64,000 bases of DNA from Cognataquiflexum rubidum (GCF_022538115.1 NZ_JAKZAL010000014.1:89339-153338), one strand, 5' to 3'; shown: positions 42,331 to 51,934, numbered from the stretch's first letter. Numbers and translations are program-made. Notes: generated by a model from the sequence alone, not told the origin.

Positions 42331-43401
42331 ATGAAAATACAGGTGAAACTTTGCGAAGTAATCAGTGTTGGGGCCATGCTTCTGCTATTCTCCCCAGGCG
42401 CTTTTGCCCAAAATCATGAACTCTTTGAATCTGAAGAAATCCTCGAGATTTCTTTGAAGGGAGATTTTGATAAGCTTTTAAAAGACACCAAAGGCGAACC
42501 CCAGTATTTTGATTTTTCATTGTCTTATGTGGATAACTCCCAAAAAAGTAAAAAAATCCCTTTAAAAGTCAGAACAAGAGGCCATTTTAGGAGGGAAATG
42601 AATATCTGCACCTTTCCGCCCCTTTTGCTGAATTTCTCCAAAGAAACTACATCCAATACTGTTTTCAATCAACAAGATAAACTCAAGCTCGTCATGCCCT
42701 GCAAAGGCGAAAAGTTTTTGTTGCGGGAATTTTATGTCTATAAGCTTTACAACCTGATCACCGACCAAAGCTTCAAAGTGCGGTTGGTCAAGCTCACTTT
42801 TGAGGACATTTCCCCAAAGCCCAAAGAAATTGAACCCGTATTTGCCTTTCTAATTGAAGATGAAGACCGCATGGCTGAAAGGAATCATATGGCTTCTGTA
42901 GATCAATCACTCATCCGACCCGAAAGTGTACCCGTGCCTGAGTTTCTCAGGATGGCCGTATTTCAGTACTTGATTGGAAATACGGATTGGTCCATCCAAT
43001 ATCGTCAAAACATCAAATTGATCAATGTGGATAAGACTTCATTGCCGGTGGCTGTGCCTTATGATTTTGACCATGCCGGAATTGTCGAAGCACCTTATGC
43101 CAAGCCTGCGCCGGAACTTCAAATGTTATCTGTGACCGAGAGAAGGTACAGGGGATATTGTATGGAAGACATGCAGGTCTTTGATGAAACAATTGCATTG
43201 TATAATTCAAAAAAGGAGAGGATCTACAAACTGTATTCCGATAGCAAGATCTTGGATGAAAAATCCATCAAATCCGCCACTAAATATCTGGAGGGGTTTT
43301 ATGAAATACTCAACAATCCCAAGAAACTTAAATCCGAATTCCAATATCCTTGTCTCGAAGGAGGAACCGGTAATGTGGTTATCAAAGGCCTCAAGAAATA
43401 A
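42331..43401 (+). CDS. Exported protein, weakly CotH-like
   Basis: A 356-aa protein with a signal peptide ending AFAQ near residue 27. VRTRGHFRREMNICTFPPL, FLLREFYVYKLYNLITDQSF, YLIGNTDWSIQYRQNIKLI and VAVPYDFDHAGIV follow the order of motifs in CotH-type kinase-fold proteins, where the last Asp binds metal. The match is loose, so kinase activity is not claimed. Two perfect DnaA boxes (42528, 43026) lie inside. The next gene starts 14 bp downstream. Confidence 0.65.
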   Translation: MKIQVKLCEVISVGAMLLLFSPGAFAQNHELFESEEILEISLKGDFDKLLKDTKGEPQYFDFSLSYVDNSQKSKKIPLKVRTRGHFRREMNICTFPPLLLNFSKETTSNTVFNQQDKLKLVMPCKGEKFLLREFYVYKLYNLITDQSFKVRLVKLTFEDISPKPKEIEPVFAFLIEDEDRMAERNHMASVDQSLIRPESVPVPEFLRMAVFQYLIGNTDWSIQYRQNIKLINVDKTSLPVAVPYDFDHAGIVEAPYAKPAPELQMLSVTERRYRGYCMEDMQVFDETIALYNSKKERIYKLYSDSKILDEKSIKSATKYLEGFYEILNNPKKLKSEFQYPCLEGGTGNVVIKGLKK

Positions 43402-43414
43402 ACCCCAAAGTCAA

Positions 43415-44344
43415 ATGAAAAAGTTATCCACAGTATTCTTTTTATTTATTGCAACTCTGTCTTTTGCGCAAGAAAGAACTTTGGCTGAAAAACTTGGCTA
43501 TACCAAAACCGATAAATTACTCATCATCCATGCTGACGATATAGGTTTGTCCCATTCTGAAAATATCGCTACCATTTCCTCCATGACCGAGGGTTTTGTG
43601 AATTCCACCAGTATCATGATGCCCTGCGCTTGGTCTACTGAAGTAGGAGAACTGATCAAAGACCATCCCAAACTTGACATCGGTGTGCATATTACGCTGA
43701 CCAATGAGTGGTTCAATTACAAATGGGGACCCATGGCAGACAATGTGCCCGGATTAAAAGGGCCGGATGGATTTATGTATCCTGACTGCGCCTCAGTAGC
43801 CAAAAATGCAAGTCCCGCAGAAGTGGAAAAAGAAATCCGTGCTCAAATCGAAGCTGCCCTTAGAATCGGAATCAAACCCACACACCTTGATTCCCACATG
43901 GGCTGTATCTTCTATGGCAGGCCTGAGTTTCTTCACTCTTACCTCAAATTGGCGAAAGAATATGGTTTCCCTGCGATGGTTGTTCCTGAAATGGTGGAAT
44001 CTATCATCAAAACAAACCCTGAATTGTTCAAAGACATCGATGTGGATAACCTGCTTGTCATTGATCAGGTGGCTATTGCTTCCCCAACAATCTATGATGA
44101 AAAAGGAATGGAAGGATTTTATACAGATTTGTTCAGCAACTTGGAATCCGGTATCACTGCACTTCTAATCCACGTCGCCTATGATGATGAAGAAATGAAG
44201 GCGGTCACCGTTCGTCACCCCTATTGGAATTCTGCTTGGAGACAGGCAGATTACGATTTCTTCACCAGTGAAAATGGTCGCCAACTGATCAAAGACAACA
44301 ACATCAAACTCGTTACCTGGAGAGAAATCGCCGATGTAAACTAG
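43415..44344 (+). CDS. Exported ChbG/YdjC-like carbohydrate deacetylase
   Basis: A 309-aa protein with a signal peptide (MKKLSTVFFLFIATLSFAQ). The deacetylase fold is shown by LLIIHADDIGLSHSEN with the metal-binding Asp pair, GVHITLTNEW, and THLDSHMGC with the metal-ligand histidine. ChbG-type enzymes remove acetyl groups from chito-oligosaccharides; being exported, this one may act on sugars in the periplasm. ATG 43415 is chosen because it begins the signal peptide; the frame is open upstream into the preceding gene. Confidence 0.85.
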   Translation: MKKLSTVFFLFIATLSFAQERTLAEKLGYTKTDKLLIIHADDIGLSHSENIATISSMTEGFVNSTSIMMPCAWSTEVGELIKDHPKLDIGVHITLTNEWFNYKWGPMADNVPGLKGPDGFMYPDCASVAKNASPAEVEKEIRAQIEAALRIGIKPTHLDSHMGCIFYGRPEFLHSYLKLAKEYGFPAMVVPEMVESIIKTNPELFKDIDVDNLLVIDQVAIASPTIYDEKGMEGFYTDLFSNLESGITALLIHVAYDDEEMKAVTVRHPYWNSAWRQADYDFFTSENGRQLIKDNNIKLVTWREIADVN

Positions 44345-44447
44345 GTATTCTTGGAATATTTTATTTTATTAGAGTCAGTGTAGGAAGGGAATTGATCACA
44401 TCCTATTCTGAAAAATATAAATCACCTATCTCGCTGAAGTTTCATTT

Positions 44448-44999
44448 ATGTTTAAAAAATCACTAGTCAACACCTTGGGTGTTGGATTGTCGCTGCTTTT
44501 GGTCTCCTCCTGCGAAACGACCTGTAAAGACACTCTTTACGAACTGACTGAAGTATCTATGGTCCCAAGAACATCAGCGGGATCCGGAAACAGCATTTGG
44601 TACAATGATGACGCACTTCCCATCGACAGGCTGATCGTTAATATCAAAATGGTGAAACCTGTTCAGGTTCTCTTTAACCCAAGTCCCGACTGCCCGGTGG
44701 TTTACAAAAACAACAATCCCGTAATCAGCTTCGAATTGATAAGCAATGAGGATTTTAATGTGGATTATCCTGCAGGAAAGGATCTTTTTGAAATTGCTAC
44801 TTTCAGCAATTTGACACAGTCTTTTGCCAAGAAAGAGTTTGTGGATAACTATGTAAATGAATCCAACTTCGGCACATTTTATTTCACATTTACTGAAAGC
44901 CCGGAGATTGCCGAAATGCATTCTCTGAAAATCAGAGCAAGGTTTCAGGACGGTTCTACCATCCAATCATCGATAATTCCTGTTTTGCTTACGCCTTGA
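44448..44999 (+). CDS. Lipoprotein of unknown function, paralogue 1
   Basis: A 183-aa lipoprotein with signal peptide and lipobox VSSC (Cys near residue 22). No domain recognised; the mature part reads as beta-rich, possibly immunoglobulin-like. The segment SNEDFNVDYPAGKDLFEIA recurs in the following gene, so the two are tandem paralogues. The next gene starts directly after its stop. Confidence 0.7.
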   Translation: MFKKSLVNTLGVGLSLLLVSSCETTCKDTLYELTEVSMVPRTSAGSGNSIWYNDDALPIDRLIVNIKMVKPVQVLFNPSPDCPVVYKNNNPVISFELISNEDFNVDYPAGKDLFEIATFSNLTQSFAKKEFVDNYVNESNFGTFYFTFTESPEIAEMHSLKIRARFQDGSTIQSSIIPVLLTP

Positions 45000-45000
45000 T

Positions 45001-45621
45001 ATGAAATTAAAAAAAAACTTATCCACACTATTTTCTTTAATCCTTTTGTTTCAAGTTTTGCCCCTTTTAACATCTTCTTGTATTGATGATTGCTCAGGTC
45101 TGGCTCTTTTCCTTCGATACCAGGAATTGGCAGGGATGCCTTTGGAGTATGTGCCTAGCAATCCCGGTTGGCAGGTAATTACATGGTCAAATGATAAAAA
45201 CCTGACTAGCGAAAAATTGCTTCTTGTTTTTGACTTGACTTATGAACCTATTGCGGAAGTTAGGCCAAGTAACTCAACTTTGGGTTTGCCCTTTGCTTTG
45301 GCCTGTGACCCTGCAGTCAACTTTGAGTCTTCCATCAAAACCTGGGATTTGGTAAGCAATAAAGATTTTAATGATGATTTTCCTGCGGGCACTTCTCTGA
45401 ATGAAATAACCTTGATCGCCCCGATTGTTGGGAGAGAATTTCTTCCTTTTGCAGATTATCAGGATTCGCAAATAGGCTATAAGGGTTTGGGGACTTCATT
45501 CGTGCGGTTTTCAGGTTTATCCACACAGTCATCTCCTATGAGTTTTACCTGTAAGATTACCTTGACCGACGGAAGGATTTTTTCGAGCAAGGTGGACAAC
45601 ATTGTATTGAGGGTTGAATGA
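45001..45621 (+). CDS. Lipoprotein of unknown function, paralogue 2
   Basis: A 206-aa lipoprotein with signal peptide and lipobox TSSC (Cys near residue 27). SNKDFNDDFPAGTSLNEI aligns with the previous protein, and the overall order of strand segments is the same, so the pair arose by tandem duplication. Function is unknown. Perfect DnaA boxes at 45019 (in the signal-peptide codons) and 45517. Confidence 0.7.
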   Translation: MKLKKNLSTLFSLILLFQVLPLLTSSCIDDCSGLALFLRYQELAGMPLEYVPSNPGWQVITWSNDKNLTSEKLLLVFDLTYEPIAEVRPSNSTLGLPFALACDPAVNFESSIKTWDLVSNKDFNDDFPAGTSLNEITLIAPIVGREFLPFADYQDSQIGYKGLGTSFVRFSGLSTQSSPMSFTCKITLTDGRIFSSKVDNIVLRVE

Positions 45622-45662
45622 AAAGGCTTAACTTTATTCAATAGCCATCAATTTCAACCTCT

Positions 45663-48074
45663 ATGAATCTTCGACCTGCTTTGTTTTTTTTGGGCTTTGG
45701 ACTCCCGCTCTTTTTTTCGTGTAATAATCCCGCTACCCAAATTCCCTTGACTACTCATTTGGCAGATACTGAAGGCCTGATAGGAAATGCCGAATATTTA
45801 TCCTCACCCTATGTGACCGCGGGAGACCGGGTGTATATGGTAGGGCATCAGGATGGCACCTTTCCGGATTTGGGATGGCATGTACAAGGAGAAATGGGAG
45901 GGATATGGAACCACCCCATCAAACTCATGGACGGTTTTACCGCTGCCATCATTGAAGCAGATAATTCTTTTTGTCTCGATGCAGCCCATCAGTTTGTCAA
46001 TTATCCCTTTGCCAACAAACACCTTTTCCAAACACATATTCCGGGATTGGAAGTGGATAGGTTCCAATTTGTACCCGATGGTGTTCAGGGAATGGTCATC
46101 GAGTTCACCTTTAGGAATGTGGATAAGTCCGAAAAATCCTTTGACTTTGAGTTTTCAGGCCATACTGACCTGATGCCGGTTTGGTTGGGGGATAGGGCAG
46201 GTATGGAAGATTTTGAGGACAAGCTCTCTTTTGATGAGAGCAGGCAGGCTTGGCTTGGCAAAGACGATGGGAACGAATGGTATGTGATGTTTGGGGCCAA
46301 CCAAAAAGCAAAAGCCGCTGAAGGGGCTTCTGTCACTTGTAATTATACGCCCCATGGAAAAGGAAAAGCTGCCAAGTTGGGTTATGAAATCAAATTGAAA
46401 CCTGAATCCTCACAAAGTATCCGGTTCTTAATCTCAGGGTCCTATACTTCCAAATTGGATGCCGAGGAAACTTTTGACAAACTCAACCTGAACGCCGATA
46501 CCTACCTCAAGGATAAAAAGATACATTATGCCCAAATCGCTTCCAAAGCCCAAATTACCATACCTGACAAAGAACTTGAAAAGTCATTCGAATGGATCAA
46601 GTACAATACTGAATGGCTGGTGAGAGAAGTACCTGAAGTAGGAAGAGGTCTTGGGGCAGGGATGCCGGACTATCCTTGGTGGTTTGGGGTAGACAATGAA
46701 TACACCCTCAAAGGTGCGATTGCTACCGGAAGAAAGGATTTGGTCTACAGCACCATCGAACTTATCCACAAACTCTCAGAAGCCAATGGAAATGGAAGAA
46801 TTGTCCATGAGGTAAGCTCCAACGGCGTGATTTTCAATCCAGGCAATATCAACGAAACGCCACAGTTTGCCTCTTTGATTTGGTGGGTATACCAATGGAC
46901 AGGAGATAGGGACTTTTTGGCCAAGTATTACCCGACAATAAAAAGGGGACTTCAGTGGCTGATGGAGGAAAATGACAAAGACGGAAATCTGTTTCCTGAT
47001 GGATATGGCATGATGGAAATTCACGGCCTGCAATCCGAGATGATCGATGTGGCTACTTACACCCAAAAAGCATTTGCTGACGCCGCCCAAATGGCAGCAC
47101 TTATGGGGGAGGATTCGATTTCGACTAGTTATCAACATACCGCAGACCTGATCAAAGAGAAAATCAACAAAGATTTTTGGGTAGAAGAATTCAATAGTTA
47201 TGCGGATTTTATCGGTACCCCCAAGGAGGCAATTCACCTCGTCGACGCAGCCATCATCAGGGCGGATACCCTCAACAAACCTTGGGCTGTAGAAGAATTA
47301 AAGGCCACGAGAAAAAAGTTATCCACCTATCCCACGAACAAAAAACAAGGTTTTGTGATTTTTCACAATTGGGTGGTCAATACCCCCATGGAAATGGGAA
47401 TCGCTGACCCCGAAAAGGCCATTGCAGCCTTGGACAAAGGAAAAAAATTCACCAATCCCTTTGGCGTATTTGTGACCGGGATTGACCGCGATGAGACTTC
47501 AGATATGGCTGATGGGGCTTTTGTGGGAAGCAAGGCCTTTTCTTATACAGGGGCAGTCATGACCTTGCCCACAGGCGTGTCAGCCATCGGTGAAAACAAC
47601 TATGGCCGACCCGATGAGGCTTTGGATTACCTGAAAAGGATGACAAAGTCGTTTGGCTTTGCTTTGCCTGGGTCTATATATGAAGTCTCCCCGGACTATG
47701 GAATGATGGCGCAGGCTTGGAACCTTTACAGTTTTGGAGTTCCGATCGTCACCCAATTTTTTGGCATTCAACCCGAGGCTGGCAAAAATGTTATCCACAT
47801 ATCTCCCGCTTTTCCGAGTTCCTGGAAGGAAGCCAAAATAGAAAATGTAGAAATCGGAGACAATGTCATTTCCATGGAATACAAGGTGAATGAAAATGGG
47901 GCGGTGGAAGCAAACATCAACCAATCTAATGGCGATTGGGAAATAGTCTTTTCGTGGCCTGAAGGCAAACAGATCAACGCAACCGTAAACGGAAATAAGA
48001 CAGAGATGGAAAACCAAATGGGTAAAAACAGGATTACATTTACAGGGAGTAAAAATACCATCACCCTCAATTGA
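45663..48074 (+). CDS. Lipoprotein six-hairpin glycoside hydrolase (MGH1/GH63-like)
   Basis: An 803-aa lipoprotein with lipobox FFSC (Cys near residue 20). The first ~270 residues are a beta-sandwich, and from about 300 a six-hairpin (alpha/alpha)6 barrel follows: PWWFGVDNEYTLKGAIATGR, LIWWVYQWTGDRDFL, and DGYGMMEIHGLQSEMIDVATY with acidic residues placed as in glycogen-debranching/GH63-like enzymes. It probably trims alpha-linked oligosaccharides at the cell surface or in the periplasm. Substrate unknown. Three perfect DnaA boxes lie inside. Confidence 0.8.
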   Translation: MNLRPALFFLGFGLPLFFSCNNPATQIPLTTHLADTEGLIGNAEYLSSPYVTAGDRVYMVGHQDGTFPDLGWHVQGEMGGIWNHPIKLMDGFTAAIIEADNSFCLDAAHQFVNYPFANKHLFQTHIPGLEVDRFQFVPDGVQGMVIEFTFRNVDKSEKSFDFEFSGHTDLMPVWLGDRAGMEDFEDKLSFDESRQAWLGKDDGNEWYVMFGANQKAKAAEGASVTCNYTPHGKGKAAKLGYEIKLKPESSQSIRFLISGSYTSKLDAEETFDKLNLNADTYLKDKKIHYAQIASKAQITIPDKELEKSFEWIKYNTEWLVREVPEVGRGLGAGMPDYPWWFGVDNEYTLKGAIATGRKDLVYSTIELIHKLSEANGNGRIVHEVSSNGVIFNPGNINETPQFASLIWWVYQWTGDRDFLAKYYPTIKRGLQWLMEENDKDGNLFPDGYGMMEIHGLQSEMIDVATYTQKAFADAAQMAALMGEDSISTSYQHTADLIKEKINKDFWVEEFNSYADFIGTPKEAIHLVDAAIIRADTLNKPWAVEELKATRKKLSTYPTNKKQGFVIFHNWVVNTPMEMGIADPEKAIAALDKGKKFTNPFGVFVTGIDRDETSDMADGAFVGSKAFSYTGAVMTLPTGVSAIGENNYGRPDEALDYLKRMTKSFGFALPGSIYEVSPDYGMMAQAWNLYSFGVPIVTQFFGIQPEAGKNVIHISPAFPSSWKEAKIENVEIGDNVISMEYKVNENGAVEANINQSNGDWEIVFSWPEGKQINATVNGNKTEMENQMGKNRITFTGSKNTITLN

Positions 48075-48169
48075 TTCTTTAGGACCAATCTATTTGGGAA
48101 ATGTGATTTTTGGCAATTAATTTTGAATCAGAGAAAATAAAAAGAAACCACAGTTTGTTGTGTTTTAAA

Positions 48170-48682
48170 ATGGAAAAAATTAAGTTAAATAACTTTTGGA
48201 ATACCAACGTTTCAGTGATGGATGTCATCGTGGAGATACTTAGTCTTTTGGTTTTGATAACTTTATGGGTAGAGACCTATTATTTCCAACACCAAAGTCT
48301 CGCAATTGTACCCGAAGGTTATGATTTTTTTCAAAATCCAAATGAATATTGGGCAAGCAGGATGACCTATTCTGTTCCTTTTGTTGCGACGATTTTGTAT
48401 GTGGGATTGACATTGTACAACAGAAGGGTACAATACGGGGATTATGCGATTGAAGTCAGTAGGGAAAAAGCTCCGGCTTTGAGTCAGATCAACAAAAGAC
48501 TGTGGAGGTGGCTGAAACTCAACATTCTCATCATGTTTATTGTCATCGAATACTTTTCATTCCACACCGGTTCCAATGCCGGTTCAGGGATTTCTGGTTG
48601 GTTTATTTTTGTTTTTCCACTCTTGCTATTTGGTCCGGTGATTTTCTTCTTCATCGAGTTTTCCAAAAATCAATTGGAGTAA
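48170..48682 (+). CDS. Membrane protein of unknown function
   Basis: A 170-aa protein with four hydrophobic segments (near residues 15-35, 65-82, 115-133 and 145-163). I do not recognise a family with confidence; it loosely resembles small DUF1648-like membrane proteins. ATG 48170 is preferred; the frame extends to TTG 48110 with an unconserved tail. It is followed by a repeat-rich gap. Confidence 0.6.
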   Translation: MEKIKLNNFWNTNVSVMDVIVEILSLLVLITLWVETYYFQHQSLAIVPEGYDFFQNPNEYWASRMTYSVPFVATILYVGLTLYNRRVQYGDYAIEVSREKAPALSQINKRLWRWLKLNILIMFIVIEYFSFHTGSNAGSGISGWFIFVFPLLLFGPVIFFFIEFSKNQLE

Positions 48683-49033
48683 ATTTGATACTATTTTAAC
48701 GATCATTGCCTCTTTATCTTTTTGTCCAGACCCTTCTGACATCGATATTCATTGATATTCGATACTTATTGATATTGTTTCTATTTGCATGGCTGTTGTG
48801 GAATTTTAAGCGCCAGTTCAAGATTTTTGGTAATTTGATTTCCTCTCAAATATCCCATAACATCCCTAATCTACCAGAATAACATCCACCAATATCCAAT
48901 ATCAATCAATATCAAATTTGTCCGACCATAATATCCAGTATCCATGAATATCTATCTTCTACACCCAAATAACCATTAACCAAATAACCAATCAACCCAA
49001 TAACCATTAACCAATTAACCCAATAAACCCTTC
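48683..49033. repeat. AT-rich gap with ATATC-type inverted repeats and AACC-type tandem repeats
   Basis: No gene is seen. From 48743 to 48777 GATATTCATTGATATT-like units occur, and in 48890-48952 their reverse complements (AATATCCAATATCAATCAAT and more) appear. From about 48966 to 49030 the strand is a run of AATAACCATTAACCAA-type units with no G. The gap lies at the right border of the DnaA-box region and could be an unwinding element or merely simple-sequence junk. Confidence 0.7.
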
Positions 49034-51250
49034 CTAAATATTAAACCAATAATTCAGCTTCATGACCAAAGCCCGCTGTTTGGATACAAAAGTTGAAGGA
49101 AAGTAATTGTCTGTGTACACGATAAAAAGATCCGAAACAGGCGCATACCGCCACTGTAAACGTGTATTGATGTTGATATTGTCAATCTGATTGTTGTACT
49201 GAAAGAAAGTAGTCCAAAATAGCGTTTTGGTAAAAGTCAGGTCAATCCGAGGTCCGATAAGGAAAAGGTCAGCATCATTTTGAGGCTCGGGAAGCCTGAT
49301 GTTATTGTAACTGAAATTCATCGAAATATTGGCAATGTAGCCCATTCTCCAACTCATCGTGCCTTGGACCGTCCTGATATTACCGGTGAAATATTCTCCA
49401 AAATCACCTCTCAGGGACACATAAACCTTTTTTCTGGGATTACTGATATACCTAAATCCCAATAAGAAATTGTTATAATCCGTTCCGGCCAAGAGCGGTT
49501 CTCCTCCGGTCCTCGTTGGATCAAAATCCGAAAAAAGGTAAGTATAGCGGTTGCCTGCGGTAACTGTCAAAGTCGAAAGCGACTGAAAACGAACCCTATA
49601 GAAAAGAGCATGCAAACCATCTGTGATCCCCAGCTCTTCATTCCATAGGGTCTCTGTTTCCACTCCGGGACCATGCCTGTTGATCAAATTGGATTTTGGA
49701 AAAAATTCATATTCAAAAGAAGCAAAGCCCCTTTTGTAATCATTCCTCGGTGTGAAACCCACTGCCGGATTGTAGTTTTCTCCCACCTGCGAAAAAGCCA
49801 CCGATGCGGCAATGGATGTAGTGGCGAAGTTCAAAGCTGCGTGCGCTGTTGCGGTATTGTCTAAATCTTCTTTTTCGAAAGTTTTGTGGTAAAAGAATTT
49901 GCCCGTCCACTTGTTGTCCTTGGAGGCTAGGTTGTAATCCACGCCGATCAATCTATTAGATAGGCTGTCATTGAACAATGGAATGTCCAATTGCTCATTC
50001 AAAGTTTCCCTGTTGACAAAGATGACCCCGATGTTTGAACGGGTAAAAATCTTCCTTTGTATGGCCGCAACAGAGAAGTTTTTACCTACAATTCCCCTTT
50101 CATCGTCATTGGCTGTCTGCATGTTCATAGCTCCGATCCGCCAGTTATCGTCGAGTTTCCCGCTGAGCCTGCCTCCAAACAGAATTTGGTTTTGCACATT
50201 TTGTCCTGTATTTTCATCTCTGTCCACGCCGATCCTTCGGGAAAAAAACGGCCGGAGATTGGTGGCACCAAAATCCGCAAACAAGTCAGCGTTTTCCAGG
50301 AAAAACTGCCTTCTCTCAGGGAAAAAGATCTCAAAACGGTCCAGGTTGGTCACCTGCTCGTCCACTTCTACCTGCGAAAAATCCGGATTTACCGTCAGGT
50401 CCATGTTCAATGCCGGACCTATCCCAATCTTGGCATCTCCTCCAAAGGTCGGTGTCAAAGGATTGGAAGTGCCCTCCAAGAAATTTCTATCCGTTGCCAT
50501 CGCGGCATAAGGAATCAGCGACAAGTTGGTGCTTTCTTTTTTCAGCGGTTCGGAGAAAATCAATTTGCGGTTAAATGCCAGATTGATCACGTTGAAGTTT
50601 CTCGGTATCGGGGACCATGTGCTTCTTTCATTGTACTTGCTGTCGATTCGGTAAAAATTGACGTTCCAGTTGCTCGCACCGTCATTGTACCTCAGGGTAG
50701 AAAAGGGGATAGCCGCCTCTATGATCCAATGGTCTTCGTAAATCTTTGCCTCTGAATACCATTTGTTGTCCCAAGCCAGATTCAGGTCGGATGATTGCAT
50801 GCCTCCATTGGCAATCAGCGACTCACGCTGTACCCCAAATGGGTTGATACCAAATTGAAAACCACTGCTGTAATCATTGAAAGTGTCAAGAACAAAACTG
50901 ACACCGTCATTCTGTTCGCCTCGGTAATCCCGCCTCAGAGAAGTGCTGACATATTCATCGGGTCGCCTCGGACCGAGATTGTACATCACAGCGGCGATAT
51001 AAAGAAATTTGTCGTCAAAAGCGATTTTTACCCTCGTTTGGGCCTTGGCGAGAGAAGTGTCCGAAGGGAAAAACTGCTGAAAATCCTCTGCCCAGCCTTC
51101 CTGCTGCCATATCGGTTCGTCTAACACACCGTCCAACTTGATTTCCATTTTGATCTTGTCTGCGATGATACCTGGCAAATCTTTTTTTAAAGATTGTCCA
51201 AAGCCAAATCCAATGTTTGCAAACAAAAAAACAAATAATAAGCGCTTCAT
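49034..51250 (-). CDS. DUF5916 outer-membrane protein with CBM9-like N-terminus
   Basis: A 738-aa exported protein. The signal peptide ends near residue 18 (FGQ). Residues about 33-210 match a CBM9-like sugar-binding fold (IKLDGVLDEPIWQQEGW, then VKIAFDDKFLYIAAV and FGINPFGVQRESL). The remainder (DUF5916) alternates short strands with aromatic ends and closes in YWFNI with a C-terminal aromatic residue, as expected for an outer-membrane beta-barrel. Role unknown; probably carbohydrate-related uptake. Confidence 0.87.
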   Translation of the reverse strand: MKRLLFVFLFANIGFGFGQSLKKDLPGIIADKIKMEIKLDGVLDEPIWQQEGWAEDFQQFFPSDTSLAKAQTRVKIAFDDKFLYIAAVMYNLGPRRPDEYVSTSLRRDYRGEQNDGVSFVLDTFNDYSSGFQFGINPFGVQRESLIANGGMQSSDLNLAWDNKWYSEAKIYEDHWIIEAAIPFSTLRYNDGASNWNVNFYRIDSKYNERSTWSPIPRNFNVINLAFNRKLIFSEPLKKESTNLSLIPYAAMATDRNFLEGTSNPLTPTFGGDAKIGIGPALNMDLTVNPDFSQVEVDEQVTNLDRFEIFFPERRQFFLENADLFADFGATNLRPFFSRRIGVDRDENTGQNVQNQILFGGRLSGKLDDNWRIGAMNMQTANDDERGIVGKNFSVAAIQRKIFTRSNIGVIFVNRETLNEQLDIPLFNDSLSNRLIGVDYNLASKDNKWTGKFFYHKTFEKEDLDNTATAHAALNFATTSIAASVAFSQVGENYNPAVGFTPRNDYKRGFASFEYEFFPKSNLINRHGPGVETETLWNEELGITDGLHALFYRVRFQSLSTLTVTAGNRYTYLFSDFDPTRTGGEPLLAGTDYNNFLLGFRYISNPRKKVYVSLRGDFGEYFTGNIRTVQGTMSWRMGYIANISMNFSYNNIRLPEPQNDADLFLIGPRIDLTFTKTLFWTTFFQYNNQIDNININTRLQWRYAPVSDLFIVYTDNYFPSTFVSKQRALVMKLNYWFNI

Positions 51251-51514
51251 AATTCAGGCAATTGTTCCGAAAATAGGGCAATTACCGAAGCTTGATTTCC
51301 TGAATTATACCAAAGGCAAAAAATGATTTTAAGTTTGTCAATTGTGGTACTTGTTGTTTATTCAAGTTTAAATCATTTCCCATTTCCTTCCTAAATCAAA
51401 CAAATCGGGAAGACTGAAAGGAACAGCAGTTGCGTATGACCATCATCCAATTTCCAATCAGTAAATACCTATTCCGGAATTTTGGGAATGTTGCAGGTAT
51501 GTTTCGCCGAGGCT
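51251..51514. other. Intergenic gap of 264 bp
   Basis: Between the start of the DUF5916 gene and the end of yjbQ, both leftward. It presumably holds the DUF5916 promoter. No repeat or gene seen. Confidence 0.4.
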
Positions 51515-51934
51515 TTAATCTCCCATTGCAGTCAGGATGATATTCCTCGATCCACCATGGTCGCGAAATTCGCAAAGGTAAATCCCCTGCCAGGTTCCCA
51601 GATTTAGCCTGCCACCTGTGATTGGAATTTGCAGGCTGTTGCCAAAAAAGCTGCTTTTGATATGGGCAGGCATATCGTCGTCCCCTTCGTAGTTATGGAT
51701 AAATTTTGGGTAGCCTTCGGGAATCAGGTCATTGATAAAGGTCTCGAAGTCTTTTCTCACTGTCGGGTCGGCATTTTCATTGATCGTCAACCCGGCCGAG
51801 GTATGTTGGATAAATACATGGAGAATCCCCATCTTGATCTGTCGCATTTCCGGAAAATGCGTTTCAATGATAGAAGTGATGAGATGGAATCCCCTAGGAA
51901 AGGGCTTGAGGCTTATGGTTTTTTGGATGGTCAT
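51515..51934 (-). CDS. YjbQ-family secondary thiamine-phosphate synthase
   Basis: A 139-aa YjbQ/UPF0047 protein. The signature is HTSAGLTINENADPTVRKDFETF, and PAHIKSSFFGNSLQIPITGGRLNLGTWQGIYLCEF carries the conserved histidine and the terminal HGGSRNIILT. These trimeric proteins show weak thiamine-phosphate synthase activity; the physiological role is uncertain. ATG start. Confidence 0.9.
   Translation of the reverse strand: MTIQKTISLKPFPRGFHLITSIIETHFPEMRQIKMGILHVFIQHTSAGLTINENADPTVRKDFETFINDLIPEGYPKFIHNYEGDDDMPAHIKSSFFGNSLQIPITGGRLNLGTWQGIYLCEFRDHGGSRNIILTAMGD

Larger units (their letters stand above)
39380..47799. other. Cluster of 16 perfect DnaA boxes spread through genes
   Basis: The 9-mer TTATCCACA, on either strand, starts at 39380, 40123, 40567, 40935, 41320, 41831, 42528, 43026, 43424, 44041, 44840, 45019, 45517, 46118, 46762 and 47791. 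One-mismatch copies lie at 41601, 42059, 44759 and 47319. Spacing is mostly 350-700 bp, orientation is mixed, and nearly all lie inside genes. The rest of the window has only three exact copies (25238, 33088, 34636). Chance would give about 0.1 in this interval at roughly 42% GC. This is a candidate DnaA-titration or origin-flanking region. Confidence 0.75.

Noticed and set aside
48961..49030. Telomere-like AACC repeats as evidence of a linear replicon end
   Set aside because: The run is short, irregular and internal to the chromosome; similar simple repeats occur in intergenic DNA of this group.
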